A stretch of 64,000 nt of DNA from Amorphophallus konjac (taxonomy: Eukaryota > Streptophyta > Magnoliopsida > Alismatales > Araceae). The first letter of the stretch is position 1. Every line of letters starts with the position of its first letter. Of the stretch, positions 42,233-54,416 are shown in pieces. The DNA lies in contig CM040120.1 in the NCBI GenBank assembly GCA_022559845.1, forward strand, positions 309,230,740 through 309,294,739, read 5' to 3'. Both the position numbers and the translations under genes were made by a program. The notes beneath the pieces were generated by a model that did no database searches, was not told where the DNA came from, and saw only the letters and a list, made by a program, of their open reading frames with translations.

Positions 42233-44130
42233 CAACGTCCTTGGCAGGCAGCGCCTTCCAGTGGTATGCAAGGCTGAAGCCTAATTCAGTGGCTGATTAG
42301 GCTGATATGCAGAAGAAGTTCGTTGATCGTTTCCAGACGGCCGAACGTAAAGTCTCTCTAGTGGAACTCTGTGCCCTTAGGCAGAGAAAATGTGAGACCG
42401 CGTTGGACTTCATCAAGCGATGGAGGGATGCCAGCATGCGCTGCGATAATCCCCCAACGCTCGAAGACGCGATCACCATATGCCGCAGGGATCTATCGGC
42501 GGAAGTTAGTGAAAAGCTTTTGGGCTCAAACATCAGAAGCTTCGACTAGCTGAATACGGTGGTGGCGGAGATTGAGATGTTCTTCGCTGATCACCCGACG
42601 CATGCTTCTGCCAAAGGCAAATCTTCCAAAGACCGTCTGGCTAGTGGGAAGGAGGTAAATTTTGTGGACTTATCCCCAACGAATGGAGACAAGGGGGAAG
42701 GAAAACCAAAGGGTAATGGCAAAAGGCCCGATGCCAAGGTGAATGCGGCTCTATTAGCGGAGCGTACGAAGGCGCCTTACTCGTTTAGAAAAGAGCATAC
42801 AAAGATGCTCTTTGATCTGTGCCTGAAAGAAAAGCTCATCACTTTACCGGATCCACGGAAGCCCTCGGAGGTGGATAAAACGGATGACCCTACTTTTTGT
42901 GTGTATCATCGAAGGTTGGGTCATACCGTCGGAGACTGTTATGTTTTCAAAAACATAGTGGAAGAGCTCATTCAAAAGGGGCTGATAAATATGTTGGGCC
43001 ATGTAGTCGACCCGCTGCAGCCCCATGTCTGGACCCGATCAAATTGGTCGGCCAATGTGGTCTACATGGTGGCGACTGCTTCGAGCTCCAATGTACCAGA
43101 AGTTGGGCCATCAAATCAACAGCCCAATGTTGGCCGCGGAGCCGCTCCTTCCTCCCTGAATGCCTGGCGTTGCGGAGGACTATTCGAAAGATCCGAGGGG
43201 AGATCCGGCAACTGCAGCTGGAACAAAGGCGTCTGCTGCAATTCTTGAAGAGCATCGATGAGTAGTTGGCCACCTTCCCCTTTGGGCCATTTGCCAGGGG
43301 GCTAGCTCCAACACATATGCGTGATGCAGCTGTATCACCCACTGCCGGGGCTCCTCACAGGTCAGGGGGTTGGCTCTCTGAGGAAGCCTTCGATTCATCA
43401 GAAGGCGAGGAACCAGAGAAGTTATATTCTTTACCTCACGAGAAGACTTTGCAAATCTTCTTTGCGTGCCGTCGAGAAGGGCTGCTAAACCTCCCGGTGT
43501 CACCTAGCCAGCAGGCACCTGGAGCTGCATTACACCAGGGCTATTGCCCATACCATGAGGTTGTGGGCCATATTATTTATGATTGTCAGGCCTTCAAGGA
43601 CCTTGCCGAAGACTTGATCAGGCGAGGAGTGATTAATATGGGTGACTTCTTGGTCTCCCTGTCGCAGCCACATAGACGGGAGAGTTTGAATTTCTCCGTC
43701 AACGTCATACATGCCTCGGCTGCTTTCCAACTCCCGGAGCTGAGAGAGGAAGGAGTCAGTTCCCAACCGCCCAAGTCCACATTGTGCTATCCCGGGTGGC
43801 GACCCTCTCATCAGTGTTCTTTCTCCAAGGAAGATACTGCGAAGATTTTCGACAAGCTCCTGGAAGAAGGCTGAGTAATGCCGCGTGATCCGCCGTCCTA
43901 CTACAATGAAACGGCCAAAAGTCATCCCCGCTATTGCAAATATCACGCCAGGGTGTCCCACCCTACTGGGGAATGCCCGGAAGTCCAAGACTGCATCTAG
44001 GCCCTCATCCAAAAAGGGAGATCGATATATAGGGGAATTCGACGACAAGACGGCGTCTCAAAGAGGTCCCTCAGAAGATTCACCGGCAAGGTCAACAGGG
44101 CCAGGCCAGGCCACAGGAGGCTAAGTCTGC
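42233..44130 (+). pseudogene. Tat-2 Gag, C-terminal part with three CHHC knuckles
   Basis: Resumes the Gag cut at 28497: capsid end (MQKKFVDRFQTAERKVSLVE, LRQRKCETALDFIKRWRDAS), then linker and three knuckle-like motifs with spacing C-x2-H-x4-H-x4-C: CVYHRRLGHTVGDC (about 42897), CPYHEVVGHIIYDC (about 43545) and CKYHARVSHPTGEC (about 43937). Stops occur at 42298 (TAG where the family has Trp) and 42547 (TAG in DQLN context), and frames change near 43248 and 43874. Gag would bind element RNA. Confidence 0.85.
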
Positions 44131-45906
44131 CTCTTAGCAGGTCTAGCTGGGCAAGTCTACGGGAAGCAATCCTCAGCCAAACCCTAAAAGCAAGGCCAGT
44201 GCGAGGGGCCTAAGGCCCATAGCCCGAGAAGCCAAGCCATGGGAGGAGGTTCCAAACCCCTTTCCAAATTGAGTCAACCTGGCGTCGTTATAGGGGGAAA
44301 CCCTCAGCCGGACAATAAAGACAAAGCCAGGGCGAGGGAGCTCGAAGCCAAACCTCGTGTCAAGCCATCAAGGTCGCCGATGGTAGAAAGACCTCAACAG
44401 CTCGAATAGGCAAAGTCGCCAATCAAAGCAAAATTGGTGGAATTGTAAAGCCTCTAAGGGCAACACTTCGGCCTCGCAGAGTTCCAGGAGCTGCCGTCCG
44501 AGATAATTGCTCAGGCGATCAATGCCACTTTCCAGGTGCAACCAGAGGAGGCCAACTGGACTCAGGTTACTCCCCGAAGGAGCCGTGGAACCAAGGCTCC
44601 TAAGGAGCCTGCCCGGAGTAAAAAGCAAAATTCCAGGGGCAAACCAGTCCTACCTCCGAAACAAAGTCTACTTTCTTCTGAAGAGGCGGCACGCCAAAAG
44701 AAACAAGAGAAGAATCGGAAGAAGAATTTGAAGAGGAGGTTGAAAAAGCAAGTTGAGCAAGTAGCAGCTATGGAAGCCCCCAAGGAGCCAACTCCTTTGC
44801 AACGGCTACAAAAGCTCATAGATGAGCTAGAGGAGTATGCTTCCCCTCGCTCCACCAGGGTCGTCACTCTGGATAAATATATTCCCTGGGATAAGCTTGG
44901 GCGTAAAGCTTGGCTTCTTCAGTGGCTTCGGGAGATGGTCCACCGTCTCGAAGAAGGTGAGGAGTTTCCGATCTCGGAAGAGCTCTCCTTATTTTGCAAG
45001 GATGAGGAGCTCGTTGTCGAGATGCTCGAGGAAATGCTGCAAGAGCTCTCCTGCAATATGGTGGTGATCCCGCCGCCCGATAACATCAACTCTCCTTCCG
45101 AACAAGGCACTATGGCCAATAGCTTCGGGGGCAAGGTTCCCATGGCGACGTATCAGCGTCGTTCGGTGAAAAATAGCCAAGGCCGTGGCAGAGGACGAGG
45201 GCGCGGACACGACAGTCCCTTAACTCTCGACTGGGTCATATTGTTCAGAGGGGAAGAACTGGGCCCTGTCCCGGAAATCCAAGTTCGGGGAATCTCTTTT
45301 ATCCTTAACTCCTTAGAGGGTTCGGGCCCCATCCCAGAAACTTGAAAATCGGGTGGCGTCCCTTTTATAATCGCCTCTTCTGATGAAGAAGAAGAGCCAG
45401 TCAAACCGCGAGTGCAAGATAAGGCGTTAGAGCAAGCCGGTCCCTCCGATAGGGTTGAGCCCGCGAGCCAGGCCGGTCCTTCTAATGAGGACGAACAAGA
45501 TGAACCCTTGCCACCTCCGGAGGAATATCTGGCACCACTATTCTAAGAAAATGCACATGGCCAGAATGAGGAGGAACGTCCTTCTAAGCCGGAGAAGCCT
45601 CACGGGGCGTCGAAGACTTTGGCGGAGATCATTCCGCCATTTGACAAGACCTGTGCTCGGGCGGACTGTAAAATTATTCATCATATGAAGCGGTTTCCAA
45701 CAAATGTCACTATTTGGGAAGCCATCGCTTGGAGCAAAGATCTAAGGGAAGCTCTCATCAAGATACTCCAAAATCCGGAGGCCTATGAAGCCTGTGTTGC
45801 AGAGTTGTAGGCCCAAGCATATGAGGCGTTTGCAGCCAACATTACCTTCACGGACAAAGACATGTTGTTGTCCTCTCCGTGTCATAATCGCCCTTTATAC
45901 ATGTGA
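44131..45906 (+). pseudogene. Tat-2 linker between Gag and protease, basic/coiled ORF
   Basis: The longest open piece, 44536-45345, has a very basic segment (ARQKKQEKNRKKNLKRRLKK), a helical acidic segment (LVVEMLEEMLQELSCNMVVI) and a GRGRGRGRGH tract. The following segment (45357-45810) is acidic and reads TLAEIIPPFDKTCARADCKI before a stop at 45808. It lies in the usual place of the Gag-Pol spacer of Tat elements. No enzymatic domain is visible. Confidence 0.55.
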
Positions 45907-46620
45907 GGGACGATCAATGGACACGATGTGAATAGAATTCTGGTTGACGTTGGAGCGGCCATCAACATTATGCCCTTGGAGACTTTCAAGTCTTTGTATT
46001 TGACGCCTTACTTGCAAAAGGTGAGCGTAGTCAAAATTTCGGGATTCAACCAGGATTCCGAGGAAGCGCTTGGTCGGGTTGAGGTAAAGCTAGCTTGCGA
46101 TCTTGTCACCCAAGTGACGTTTTATATCATCAATGTACACATCTTACAAGGTGCTGCTGGGGAGATCATGACACCACGAAAATTGGATTGTTCCTTCAAC
46201 TTTGCACCAATGCCTCAAATATGCCAAGGGAGGGGAGCATACTGTCTTTGCAGATCAGGCTCCATTCCGCCCCAACGAGTGCCACCTGGCAGATGCTTCC
46301 TTGTATTTTGGGGAGCCCACTCTAGCAATCCCCGAGCCTATAAAAGACAAAGGGAAGCAAAAAGTGAACTCTGAAGCTGAGGAAGGGCAACTATTCACTG
46401 TCAACCAAGACTTGGGAAGACCACATAGGCTAAGCGTCAAAGCTGCCTCCAAGCCGACTCAGCCAGAGAGGCGAAGTGTTGACTTAGAAGCCAACCTCAT
46501 CAGTCGGGTCATTGACCAGAGTATCTCCTTACCGCCCAAATGTGTTCAGCTCCCGTTTCAACGGGAAGAGCACGGAGTGGAGCAGCTGAGGACTTTCACA
46601 ATCTCCTACCACTAGAAAAG
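45907..46620 (+). pseudogene. Tat-2 aspartic protease, broken
   Basis: GTINGHDVNRILVDVGAAIN followed by IMPLETFKSL is a retropepsin core (usual VLVDGGAAINIMP in this lineage, here DVG). VKISGFNQDSEEALGRVEVK fits the strand before the flap. The C-terminal part continues in another frame from about 46202 (LKYAKGGEHTVFADQAPFRP), so a frameshift lies near 46190. A TAG at 45904 precedes the core. Confidence 0.8.
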
Positions 46621-46694
46621 GAGTAAAAAGGGCAAGGAAGACAAGCCGATTATCTTTTATAAAGGAGATTTGGTCCCTCCAGGCCCTCCTGAGG

Positions 46695-49440
46695 ATGACT
46701 TTGGGTGGGATACTCCCACCAACACTGCACCGGAGTCAGTCCAAGAAATGGATGATCTGCCAGAGCGCATCAGGGAAATGTGTAAAAAGCAGTATATCCC
46801 TCAGGTCCAAGACCCCGCATGGACCGCATATTTCCACCAGCTGTGAAATCCTCTGTAGGTTCGTGGGCAACCCCCCTTTTTCCCGCAAAGACAAGAGAGG
46901 ACTCGACTATGATCAGGAGAGGGACTTTGAGGTTCATTACACAGTCAATGCTATAGGACTGCTACTTCCTCCTCATGGGCAAGTAGAAGCTGAGCCCAAG
47001 GTTGACGACTTTGTAAGGGAGTCCGGTGAGATGCCTATATCACCCTCATCGGAAGTCAACAACGGCCGCCTCCCGGACGAAGGAGAGTTGAATCGGCCTG
47101 CTAATCATCAGCGAGATGGAGCAGGTCCTTCGACTTCAAGCTATGAGCAGGAAAGCTTCGAAGAGTTTGAGGTCTATGAAGCAAATACTGATGATGAGGG
47201 AGACTTCGTCGACCTCCAACCTCCCCCACCGGAGCTTGAAGACGGTGGCCAGGCAACGGTGGACGAGTTGATTGAGATCAATCTCGGAACCAAGGAAGAC
47301 TATCGGCCAACCTTCGTGAGTGCTCTCCTCAGTGAGAAGGAAAGGTAGGCATACCAGCGGCTCTTAAAAGAGTTCAAAGATTGTTTCTCTTGAACCTACA
47401 AAGAAATGCCTGGGCTTGACCCTTTTGTGGCTGAACACGAGTTGGCAATACTTCCGACAGACAAGCCAGTCAAGCAAGCTCAAAGGTGTATGCGCCATGA
47501 GCTGGAGTTGAAAGTCAATACTGAGGTTGACGAGATGCTCGACGTGGACTTCATAGAGCCCTGCATGTACCCTGTGTGGCTTGCCAATATAGTGCCCGTC
47601 AAGAAGAAGAATGGCCAAGTCCGAGTCTGCATCGACTTTAGGGATTTGAACAAGACATGCCTGAAGGATGACTTCCCTGTCCTAATCACTGAGACAATGG
47701 TTGACATGACCATCAGTCACGAAGCCTTGTCCTTCATGGGCGGATCGTTGGGCTATAATCAAATCTGCATGGCCATCAAGGATAAAGACCATACGGCTTT
47801 CCGATCCCCCAAGGGAATTTTCAACTATAAAAGGATGTCGTTTGGTCTAAAGAATGCCGGTGCAACTTATCAAAGGGCGATGACCAAGATTTTCGACGAG
47901 ATGTTACATGACCTCGTTGAATGCTATGTCGATGACCTGGTCGTCAAGTCAAAAAGGCGAGAGGATCATTTGGCTGATTTGCGTTGAGTCTTCGAAAGGT
48001 TTCGGCAATATCTGCTCAAGATGAATCTAATGAAATGTGCCTTTGGCATCTCCAGTGGCAAGTTCGTCGGCTTCATCGTCAGGTACCGAGGCATAGAAAT
48101 CGACCCTGACAAAATCAAGGCCATAAGAGGATTGCCTCCGCCTAGAAATTTGACAGAGCTCAGATCTCTACAAGGAAGACTCGCCTATATTAGGCGATTC
48201 ATTTCTAACATCTCTGGAAGATGCCTGCCTTTCAGTAAATTGATGTAAAAAGAAGCACCCTTCGTATGGGACGAAGACTGCTAAAGGCCCTTCGAGAAAA
48301 TTAAGGAGTATCTACTGACTCCTCCAGTCCTAGGGGCACCCGTTAAAGGAAAGTCTCTTATCCTTTACATTGCTGCCATGGACGCCTCTTTGGGGGCACT
48401 GCTAGCCCAGATCAATGAAAAGGGCAAAGAATAGCCGCTGTACTACCTCAGTCGGAAGCTGATCGGGCTTAAGCACGAGTATGCGCCCATGGAAAAGGTG
48501 TGCTTAGCTTTGGTATTTGCTATCAAGAAGCTAAGGCACTACCTTCTAGCTCATCGAGTGGAGCTCATCTCAAAATGCGATCCACTCAAATTCCTGCTTA
48601 GCCAGCCCGTCCTCTCTGGAAGGCTCGACAAGTGGGCGCTTGTTCTTATGGAGTTCGACATCACTTTCGTCCCACGCAAGGCGATCAAGGGACAGGGAAT
48701 GGCCAAGTTCTTAGCTGCGCATCCTGTGCTAGAAGATTTGCCACTCAACTTCAAGTTACCCGATGAAGAGGTGCTGGTGTCTTCAAAAGAAGTCTGGGAG
48801 CATCCTGAAAACGTCCTACCACAAATGGAGTCGGACGTCCTCACCCTCGACCTCCCACATTGGTAGTTGTATTTTGATGGCGCTTCTCGAACAATTAAGA
48901 GGGTTGGCGGCCTCATAGACTTTGTATCTGGTGCAGGAATAGTTTTTGTATCTCCGCAAGGCGGTATCTTCTATAATTCTTGTGCTCTCATGAAGTCGTT
49001 GACTAATAATGAGGCAGAGTACGAAGCATTAATTATCGGACTTCAGCTGGCACTGGAGATGGACATCAAGTGCATTAAAAGTGTACGGGGATTCTCAGCT
49101 CGTCATTCGACAGGTCCTGGGTGACTGACGTCCGGAAGAAGGAGCTAGTTCCCTACCATGCAGCCGTCATGAGGCTGAAAGAAAAATTCTACCTATTCGA
49201 AATAGGCCACGTCCCAAGAGGCAATAACTCCCAAGCAGACGCTTTGGCAAAGTTGACAGCAGCCTTAAAACTCCCACTTGAGGGAGAATTGAATATTACT
49301 GTCAGACACCGAAGGCTCATGCCAAGTGTGCTCGACGAAGAATCTGGCCTCACTGTTTACGAGGTCAATAATATTCAAGAGGAGAATGTTCCCGAAGAAG
49401 AAGACTGGCGTGAGCCGTTATACAGATAAAGAATGGGTGG
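46695..49440 (+). pseudogene. Tat-2 reverse transcriptase and two RNase H domains, many nonsense codons
   Basis: RT: VKKKNGQVRVCIDFRDLNKT, FRSPKGIFNYKRMSFGLKNA and an intact YVDDLVVKSK (about 47925). First RNase H: GALLAQINEKGKE, then PMEKVCLALVFAIKKLRHYL. Second, archaeal-type RNase H (48867-49429): LYFDGAS...GAGIVFVSPQGG, NNEAEYEALIIGLQLALEM, HVPRGNNSQADALAKLT. One frame runs from 46695 to 49080 with stops at 47346, 47391, 47985, 48246, 48282, 48432 and 48864. Small indels shift it near 49080-49120. Dual RNase H is a Tat-lineage hallmark. Confidence 0.9.
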
Positions 49441-49464
49441 CTTCCTCCCGACTGGGCTCAGACA

Positions 49465-50721
49465 GTGCAACTGCTACGCAGGGCAACATCATATCAGCTG
49501 ATTGGTGGCTTACTTTTCAGGCTCGTCCACGAAAAAGACCGATCGGTCCTACTGTGCCTTTCGCATAAGGAAGCAAAAATCGTCATGCACGAGGTCCATT
49601 CCGAATTGTGCGGGGCCCATCAAGCAGGAGCCAAGATGAAAAATAGCGTTAAGCTTAAAGGGTTTTATTGGCTTACCATGTACGAAGATTGCAACCAGTA
49701 TGCTCGTACATGTCACCAATGTCAAGCATTCGGGCCAGTGCCTCGGAGGCCGCTTAATCCACTCCATCCAACTGCGCCTACTTGGCCATTTGCGGAGTGG
49801 GGCATGGACATTGTGGGACCATTCCCGCCGTCATCTCAGGGCCACAAGTTTATCCTGGCCGCCACTAACTACTTCTCCAGATGGGCAGAAGTTATTCCGC
49901 TGCGAGAAGTTACAGGTGAAATAATTGCCTGGTTCGTGAGGCACTACATTATATACAGATTCGGTACCCCCAGTCGGATCATCTCGGACAACGGCACACC
50001 ATTCAGGAATAAGACCGTATATGCTTTGGCGTCTAAGTTTTATATTGACTGGAGGAGGTCGTTGGTCTACAATCCCCAAGCCAATGGGTTGGCTGAGGCC
50101 TTCAACAAAACCCTTAGCAAACTGTTGGCCAAGATAGTGGGTGGCCGTAAACGAGATTGGGGGGAAAAGGTCCACAAAGTTCTATGGGCCTATCGGACTA
50201 TCTACAAAATCCCTATTGGGTGCTCTCCGTTCTCTTTGGTTTATGGAGCTGAAGCGGTGGTCCCTGTGGAAATTGAGCTGACGTCCTATTGCGTTGTTGT
50301 TCACGTTGGATTATCAGGCCAAAACCAATCTGAAATAGAGAGAAGGCTTAAGGAATTGTCCAACCTTGAAGGTGAGAGGCTCAAAGCCTATAAACACTTA
50401 CAAGTGTATCAGGCCCGTATAACGCGTGCTTATGATAAGCTGGTCAAGCAAAGGACATTCAAGAAGGGCGATCTTTTCATGGTCAAAGAAAAGGAGGTCT
50501 TGGCAGGAAGATTTAGTGGCAAACTCTAGCCTAATTGGCGTGGACCTTACGTCATCCAAAAGGTCTGTGAAGGAGGGGCCTATGCGGTCGTTGACCATAA
50601 GAGAAACAACCCTTGTCATCCTCTTAATGGCAAGCACATGAAGCTTTACCATGTGCCACAGCAAGAGCTTCCGCAGCAGTCATCTCAGGACATACCTCTT
50701 CTCAGCGAAGGTTCAAGTTAA
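49465..50721 (+). pseudogene. Tat-2 integrase, one nonsense codon
   Basis: Zinc-binding part: EVHSELCGAHQAGAKMKNSV and CNQYARTCHQCQAFG. Catalytic core: WGMDIVGPFPPSSQGHKFIL (D), FGTPSRIISDNGTPFRNKTV (D), YNPQANGLAEAFNKTLSKLL (E). The C-terminal part has KKGDLFMVKEKEVLAGRFSG, a TAG at 50527 where Tat-3 has CAG, then PNWRGPYVIQKV and a natural TAA at 50719. Integrase joins the DNA copy to the chromosome. The DDE core itself is undamaged. Confidence 0.9.
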
Positions 50722-50722
50722 A

Positions 50723-50945
50723 AAAAAATGGGGTTAAAAATATTGATGTCTCGGCAGACTTAGTCACCTTTCAAGGGTTGGCTAAGGGCAAGAAGGCCAT
50801 AAATCCGGCTGAGGTGAAAACCCCCAAGGGCGCCTCAGGCAAAAATGGGTAACCTCTCGGTGTGAAAATCCGCAAGGGCTCACCGGAAAAAGATAAAGGG
50901 GGCCAGCCTCGGCGAAAACCCGAAAGGGCAGTGAGGTTGGTAATG
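50723..50945 (+). repeat. Tat-2 3' box, first copy
   Basis: About 220 bp directly after pol, repeated at 52505-52735. It holds three GAAAAyCCsmAAGGG elements (near 50816, 50864, 50914), 48-50 bp apart, two of which are mini-hairpins with GNRA loops (CCC-GAAA-GGG, CC-GCAA-GG). Tat-3 has the same boxes in reverse. Confidence 0.8.
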
Positions 50946-51129
50946 TGAAAAAAAAAAACTTCTTGCAACATGTTTCTGTGGGTGGTTCCAAGTCAGTGAC
51001 TTCACTCTGCGATGGACTTTGTACTGACGCCATGGCTATAGTTCCAACGTCACCATGCAACATCCAGTCCCATTGGGACGCCATGACTATCATCCTGACA
51101 TTGTCATACTCTGTCCCACCGGGATCGCC

Positions 51130-52475
51130 AGCATTTTGAACCTTTGGGTTTGATTCTTATGCTCCATTTGGGCTGTCAAATCCGTCTCTCTTTCTCGCAG
51201 GGTTGATCCATATGCCTCTTGGCTAGTTAACCCTGCTTACATTTTCAATTCCGGATTTGACTCTTATGTCCCTGCGGACTGTCAAATTCATCCATTCTTT
51301 TTTTAGAGTTGACTCATACGTCCCTTGCATGTCAGCTCCACCTATATTTTGGACTTCTCGGGTTTGGCTCTTGTCTCTCTCTGGGCTATTCAATCCGTCC
51401 TTCCAGTCCCATCGGGTTCGGCCTATGCATGCCCCTTTCTGGCTGCCGACCCATCTCGCCTATCGGCTTCTGGGTTTAACTCATGTCTCTTTGGACTGTT
51501 AAATCCACTTACTTATTGTCCCATCGGGCTCGGCCTGTGCATGCTCCTTTTGGGCTATCGACCCATCTTGCCTATCGACTTCCGGGTTTAACTCATATGT
51601 CTCTTTCGGACTGTTAAATCCACTTACTTAATTGTCCCAACCAGATCTGGCCTATGTATGCTTCTTTCGGGTTGCCAACCCGTCTTGCCTATCAGCTTCA
51701 GGGTTTGACTCTCACGTCCCACTAGGACTATCAAATCCACTCGATCATCTTCTGGGTCTGGCCCCTCTCGGGCTGCCAGCCCATCTTGCCTATCAGCTTT
51801 CGGGTTTGACTTTCACGTCTCACTATGGCTGTCGAATCCATTCCTTCCTTCTTCTGGGTCTGGCCTATGCATGCCCCTCTCGAGCTGCCAACCCATCTTG
51901 GCTATCGACTTTCGGGTTTGACTTTCACGTCCCACTAGGGCTGTCAAATCCATCCTTTCCTTCATTTGGGTTTGGCCTGTGCATGCTCCTTTCGGGCTGC
52001 CAACCCATATCGCCTCTCGGTTTCCAGGTTTGACCCACATATCCCACTGGATCTGTCAAGTCCATTCTTTTGTCTCAACGGGCTTGGCCTATGCATGCCC
52101 TTCTCGGGCTGCCAACCTTATTTGCCTATCGGCTTTCGGATTTGATCTACCCGGGCTGTCAAATCCATTCTTTCGTTCTACTGAACTCGGCCTATGCATG
52201 CCTCTTTCCGGCTGCCAACCCATCTCGCCTACTGGCTTCTAGGTTTAACCCACATGTCCCTTTCAGATTGTTAAACCTACTTATTTGCTGTCCCAACCGG
52301 GCTTGGCCTATGCATTCCCTCCCCGGGTTGCCAGCCCATTCAGCCTATCGGCTTTTGGGGTTGACTAACCATGTCCCTCTAGGACTGTCAAATCCACATG
52401 TTTGTCCCACCGGGTGCGGCGCTCATGTCTCTCTCGGGATGCCAAACCCCCTTTGCCTTTTGGCATCATAGATAT
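51130..52475 (+). repeat. Tat-2 tandem array, about 112-bp units
   Basis: Diverged units each contain GGCCT(A/G)TGCATGC and GGGCTGCCAACCCATCT followed by TTTGACT.(A/T)CA(C/T)GTC. Unit starts recur about every 100-118 bp from roughly 51419 to 52304. Long open frames here arise from the repeat and are not genes. Confidence 0.8.
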
Positions 52476-52504
52476 TCCAAAAAACAAAAAGAAAATGAGG
52501 GGGG

Positions 52505-52735
52505 GCCTAAAAATATTGATGCCCCAGTGGACTTGGTTGTTCTCATTAGGGGAGCAATCAAGGGCAAAAAAGTTTTAACCCGGCCAAGGTGAAAATCCGC
52601 AAGGGCTTCTTAGTCAAAAATGGGTACCCCTCAGTGTGAAATCTCGCAAGGGCGCACTGGAAAAAGCTAAAGGGGGTCAGTCCTGGTGAAAATCCGAAAG
52701 GGCGGTAGGGTTGGTAAAGTGACAAAAAGAAAAGG
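52505..52735 (+). repeat. Tat-2 3' box, second copy
   Basis: Diverged direct repeat of 50723-50945 (shared GTGAAAATCCGCAAGGGCT and AAAGGGGG(C/T)CAG.C). The pair brackets the tandem array. Confidence 0.8.
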
Positions 52736-52899
52736 AAAGAGAGCATACATGTAAGAGGATGGAAGCAAAAGCTGCTAAACTCTGTTCTTCATTCATCAAC
52801 TTCATCAAAAGAAAGGAGCCCGAGACATGCCCTCAGGATAACTAAGATAAGAATGAGCCAAGTACAAAAGCCCTGTGTACAAGTACAAAAAGGCGCCAA

Positions 52900-54416
52900 G
52901 GCCTATCAAGCACTAGACTCGCTCCTCCTCAGGTCAGCAAGGCGAGTCTCACTCTGAAGAGCCTCCTCCTGGAGCCCCTCAAGCCTACAGCGGAGAGTCT
53001 CTACCTCAGCCTGCAGGCGACTGCGCTCCTCCTCAGCCTCCTGTGTCTACTGCAAGAGAACCTGCATCTCCCTTTGCAGCTCCTCCACCTGTAGGGAGAA
53101 GGTCCGGTCGTGCCCCCGAACGGCTATAGCTGAGCCTCGACCTCCGCCTGAGCCGTCCGCTGTCTGTAGAGCTGCTCCTCCTCCTGCCAGATTTGCATCT
53201 GGGTCCTCCGTCTCCGCTCCTGAATAGCGTGAAGGCAGGCAAACTCCTCCCATAGAGCCGTGACCTCAGCCATCCAGACGTCCCGAGGGAGACCAGATGC
53301 ATGGTAGCCTCTAGTGCAGCACTTAGCCTCTGGTGCAGCACTCTAAATGACCCCTCATAGCCTCAATAGTCGGGAGGGGTTCGATCTATATCAGTGATCG
53401 GAGATTCTGAATGAGCCGGGTGCCCATGTCAGCATCCACTAAGTCTATGCCAAGCTGACGTCCGTCAGGCCACTCTAACCCTAGAGCAGGAAAGTGCTGG
53501 GGCACCTCTGGGGCCACCTCTGTCGAGCCCGAAATCGAAGATAGAAAGACAGGAGATGGTGAGTATGCTATTACAATAAAATCGGCAGGTGCAGAACTCT
53601 AAAGTACAAGTCACAATGGCCTTACTGGAGACAACTTTGCACGCCAGCTCAGCTGTGGAAGGAGGCCCCTCCTTTAAGACTGGAGGAGAAACGTCAATAG
53701 GGGCTGACCCCAGCTCTGCAAGTGGTACAGATACAATCGAGCTCTCTGCAAGTGAAATGAGACATAAAGATCATAATATTTCATTTGCACCAGCAACAGA
53801 GATGAGGGCTTCAGAGTGATAAAAGCATACCAATCTCCACAGTGGCATTCTTCTCAACCAAGGCAACGTCGGCCTTTGTCGCTGACTCCGTAGAAGGGGG
53901 GATGGTTAAAAAAAAATAATATGTAGGGTGATGGTCAATATCACGAGAAAGGAACTCATCTAACAAAGCAAATGAGCTTCTGTTAAAAGACTATCTGGAG
54001 CTGAAGACTCAGTAGGGGTAGCCACATGGTCATCATTGCCCCGCTCCTCTAAAGGTGCCCGGGGTGACCCTTCTGCCATGTCAATCCCTCCAGGCGATGA
54101 GAGAGGCCTTGCCTCCGTTTGATCAGCGGCTGTCAAAATCAGGGGGACGATATTATGTCAAAATTCTCTGGATATGATAAGCATGCACAAGGAAAATGTG
54201 CAAAATATCCGGTACATACCTGAGGCATGTACCCCGTCGGACTCTATAAGGCTGGCAGTATCTATCAATAATCCTGGGGCCAAGGGTGGGGCTGCCCCAT
54301 CAGGTGCCCCCAGTTCTGGGTGATCCTTATCAGCTATTGTCCCAGGCTCTCAAGTCTCCATCATAATCTGGCAAATCTACAAGTGGCCCAGACTCAATGA
54401 GTCTCGAAAGCTCGTT
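52900..54416 (-). pseudogene. Tat-2 antisense gene, 3' half (coiled-coil exon and small exons)
   Basis: The counterpart on the - strand of Tat-3 59430-61784. The last exon (about 53345-52900) is rich in Glu/Arg/Leu codons and parallels the Tat-3 coiled-coil exon. Splice-like junctions include TTCACTTGCAG before GAGAGCTCG (about 53745) and CCTCAG followed by GTATGTACC (about 54215). The 5' PMD part is missing because Tat-3 begins at 54417. Stops are present. Matching 3' flanks (53-150 bp) are recognisable in both elements. Confidence 0.6.

Larger units (their letters stand above)
24109..54416 (+). mobile_element. Ty3/gypsy Tat-type element Tat-2, split by SIRE-B and cut by Tat-3
   Basis: A 5' LTR (24109-26264), leader and gag (to 28497), a 13.7-kb SIRE-B insertion, gag end to integrase (42228-50721), a 3' repeat zone (50723-52735) and the 3' half of an antisense spliced gene (52900-54416). 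Tat-3 begins at 54417, so the PMD part of the antisense gene and the 3' LTR would lie beyond the right edge. Tat assignment rests on the dual RNase H (48289-49429), antisense PMD-type gene and large 3' tandem repeats. Many nonsense codons, no function. Confidence 0.88.

Noticed and set aside
51257..52471. Overlapping + strand ORFs of 80-133 codons
   Set aside because: They follow the ~112-bp tandem repeat of Tat-2 and repeat the same peptide words; no coding evidence.
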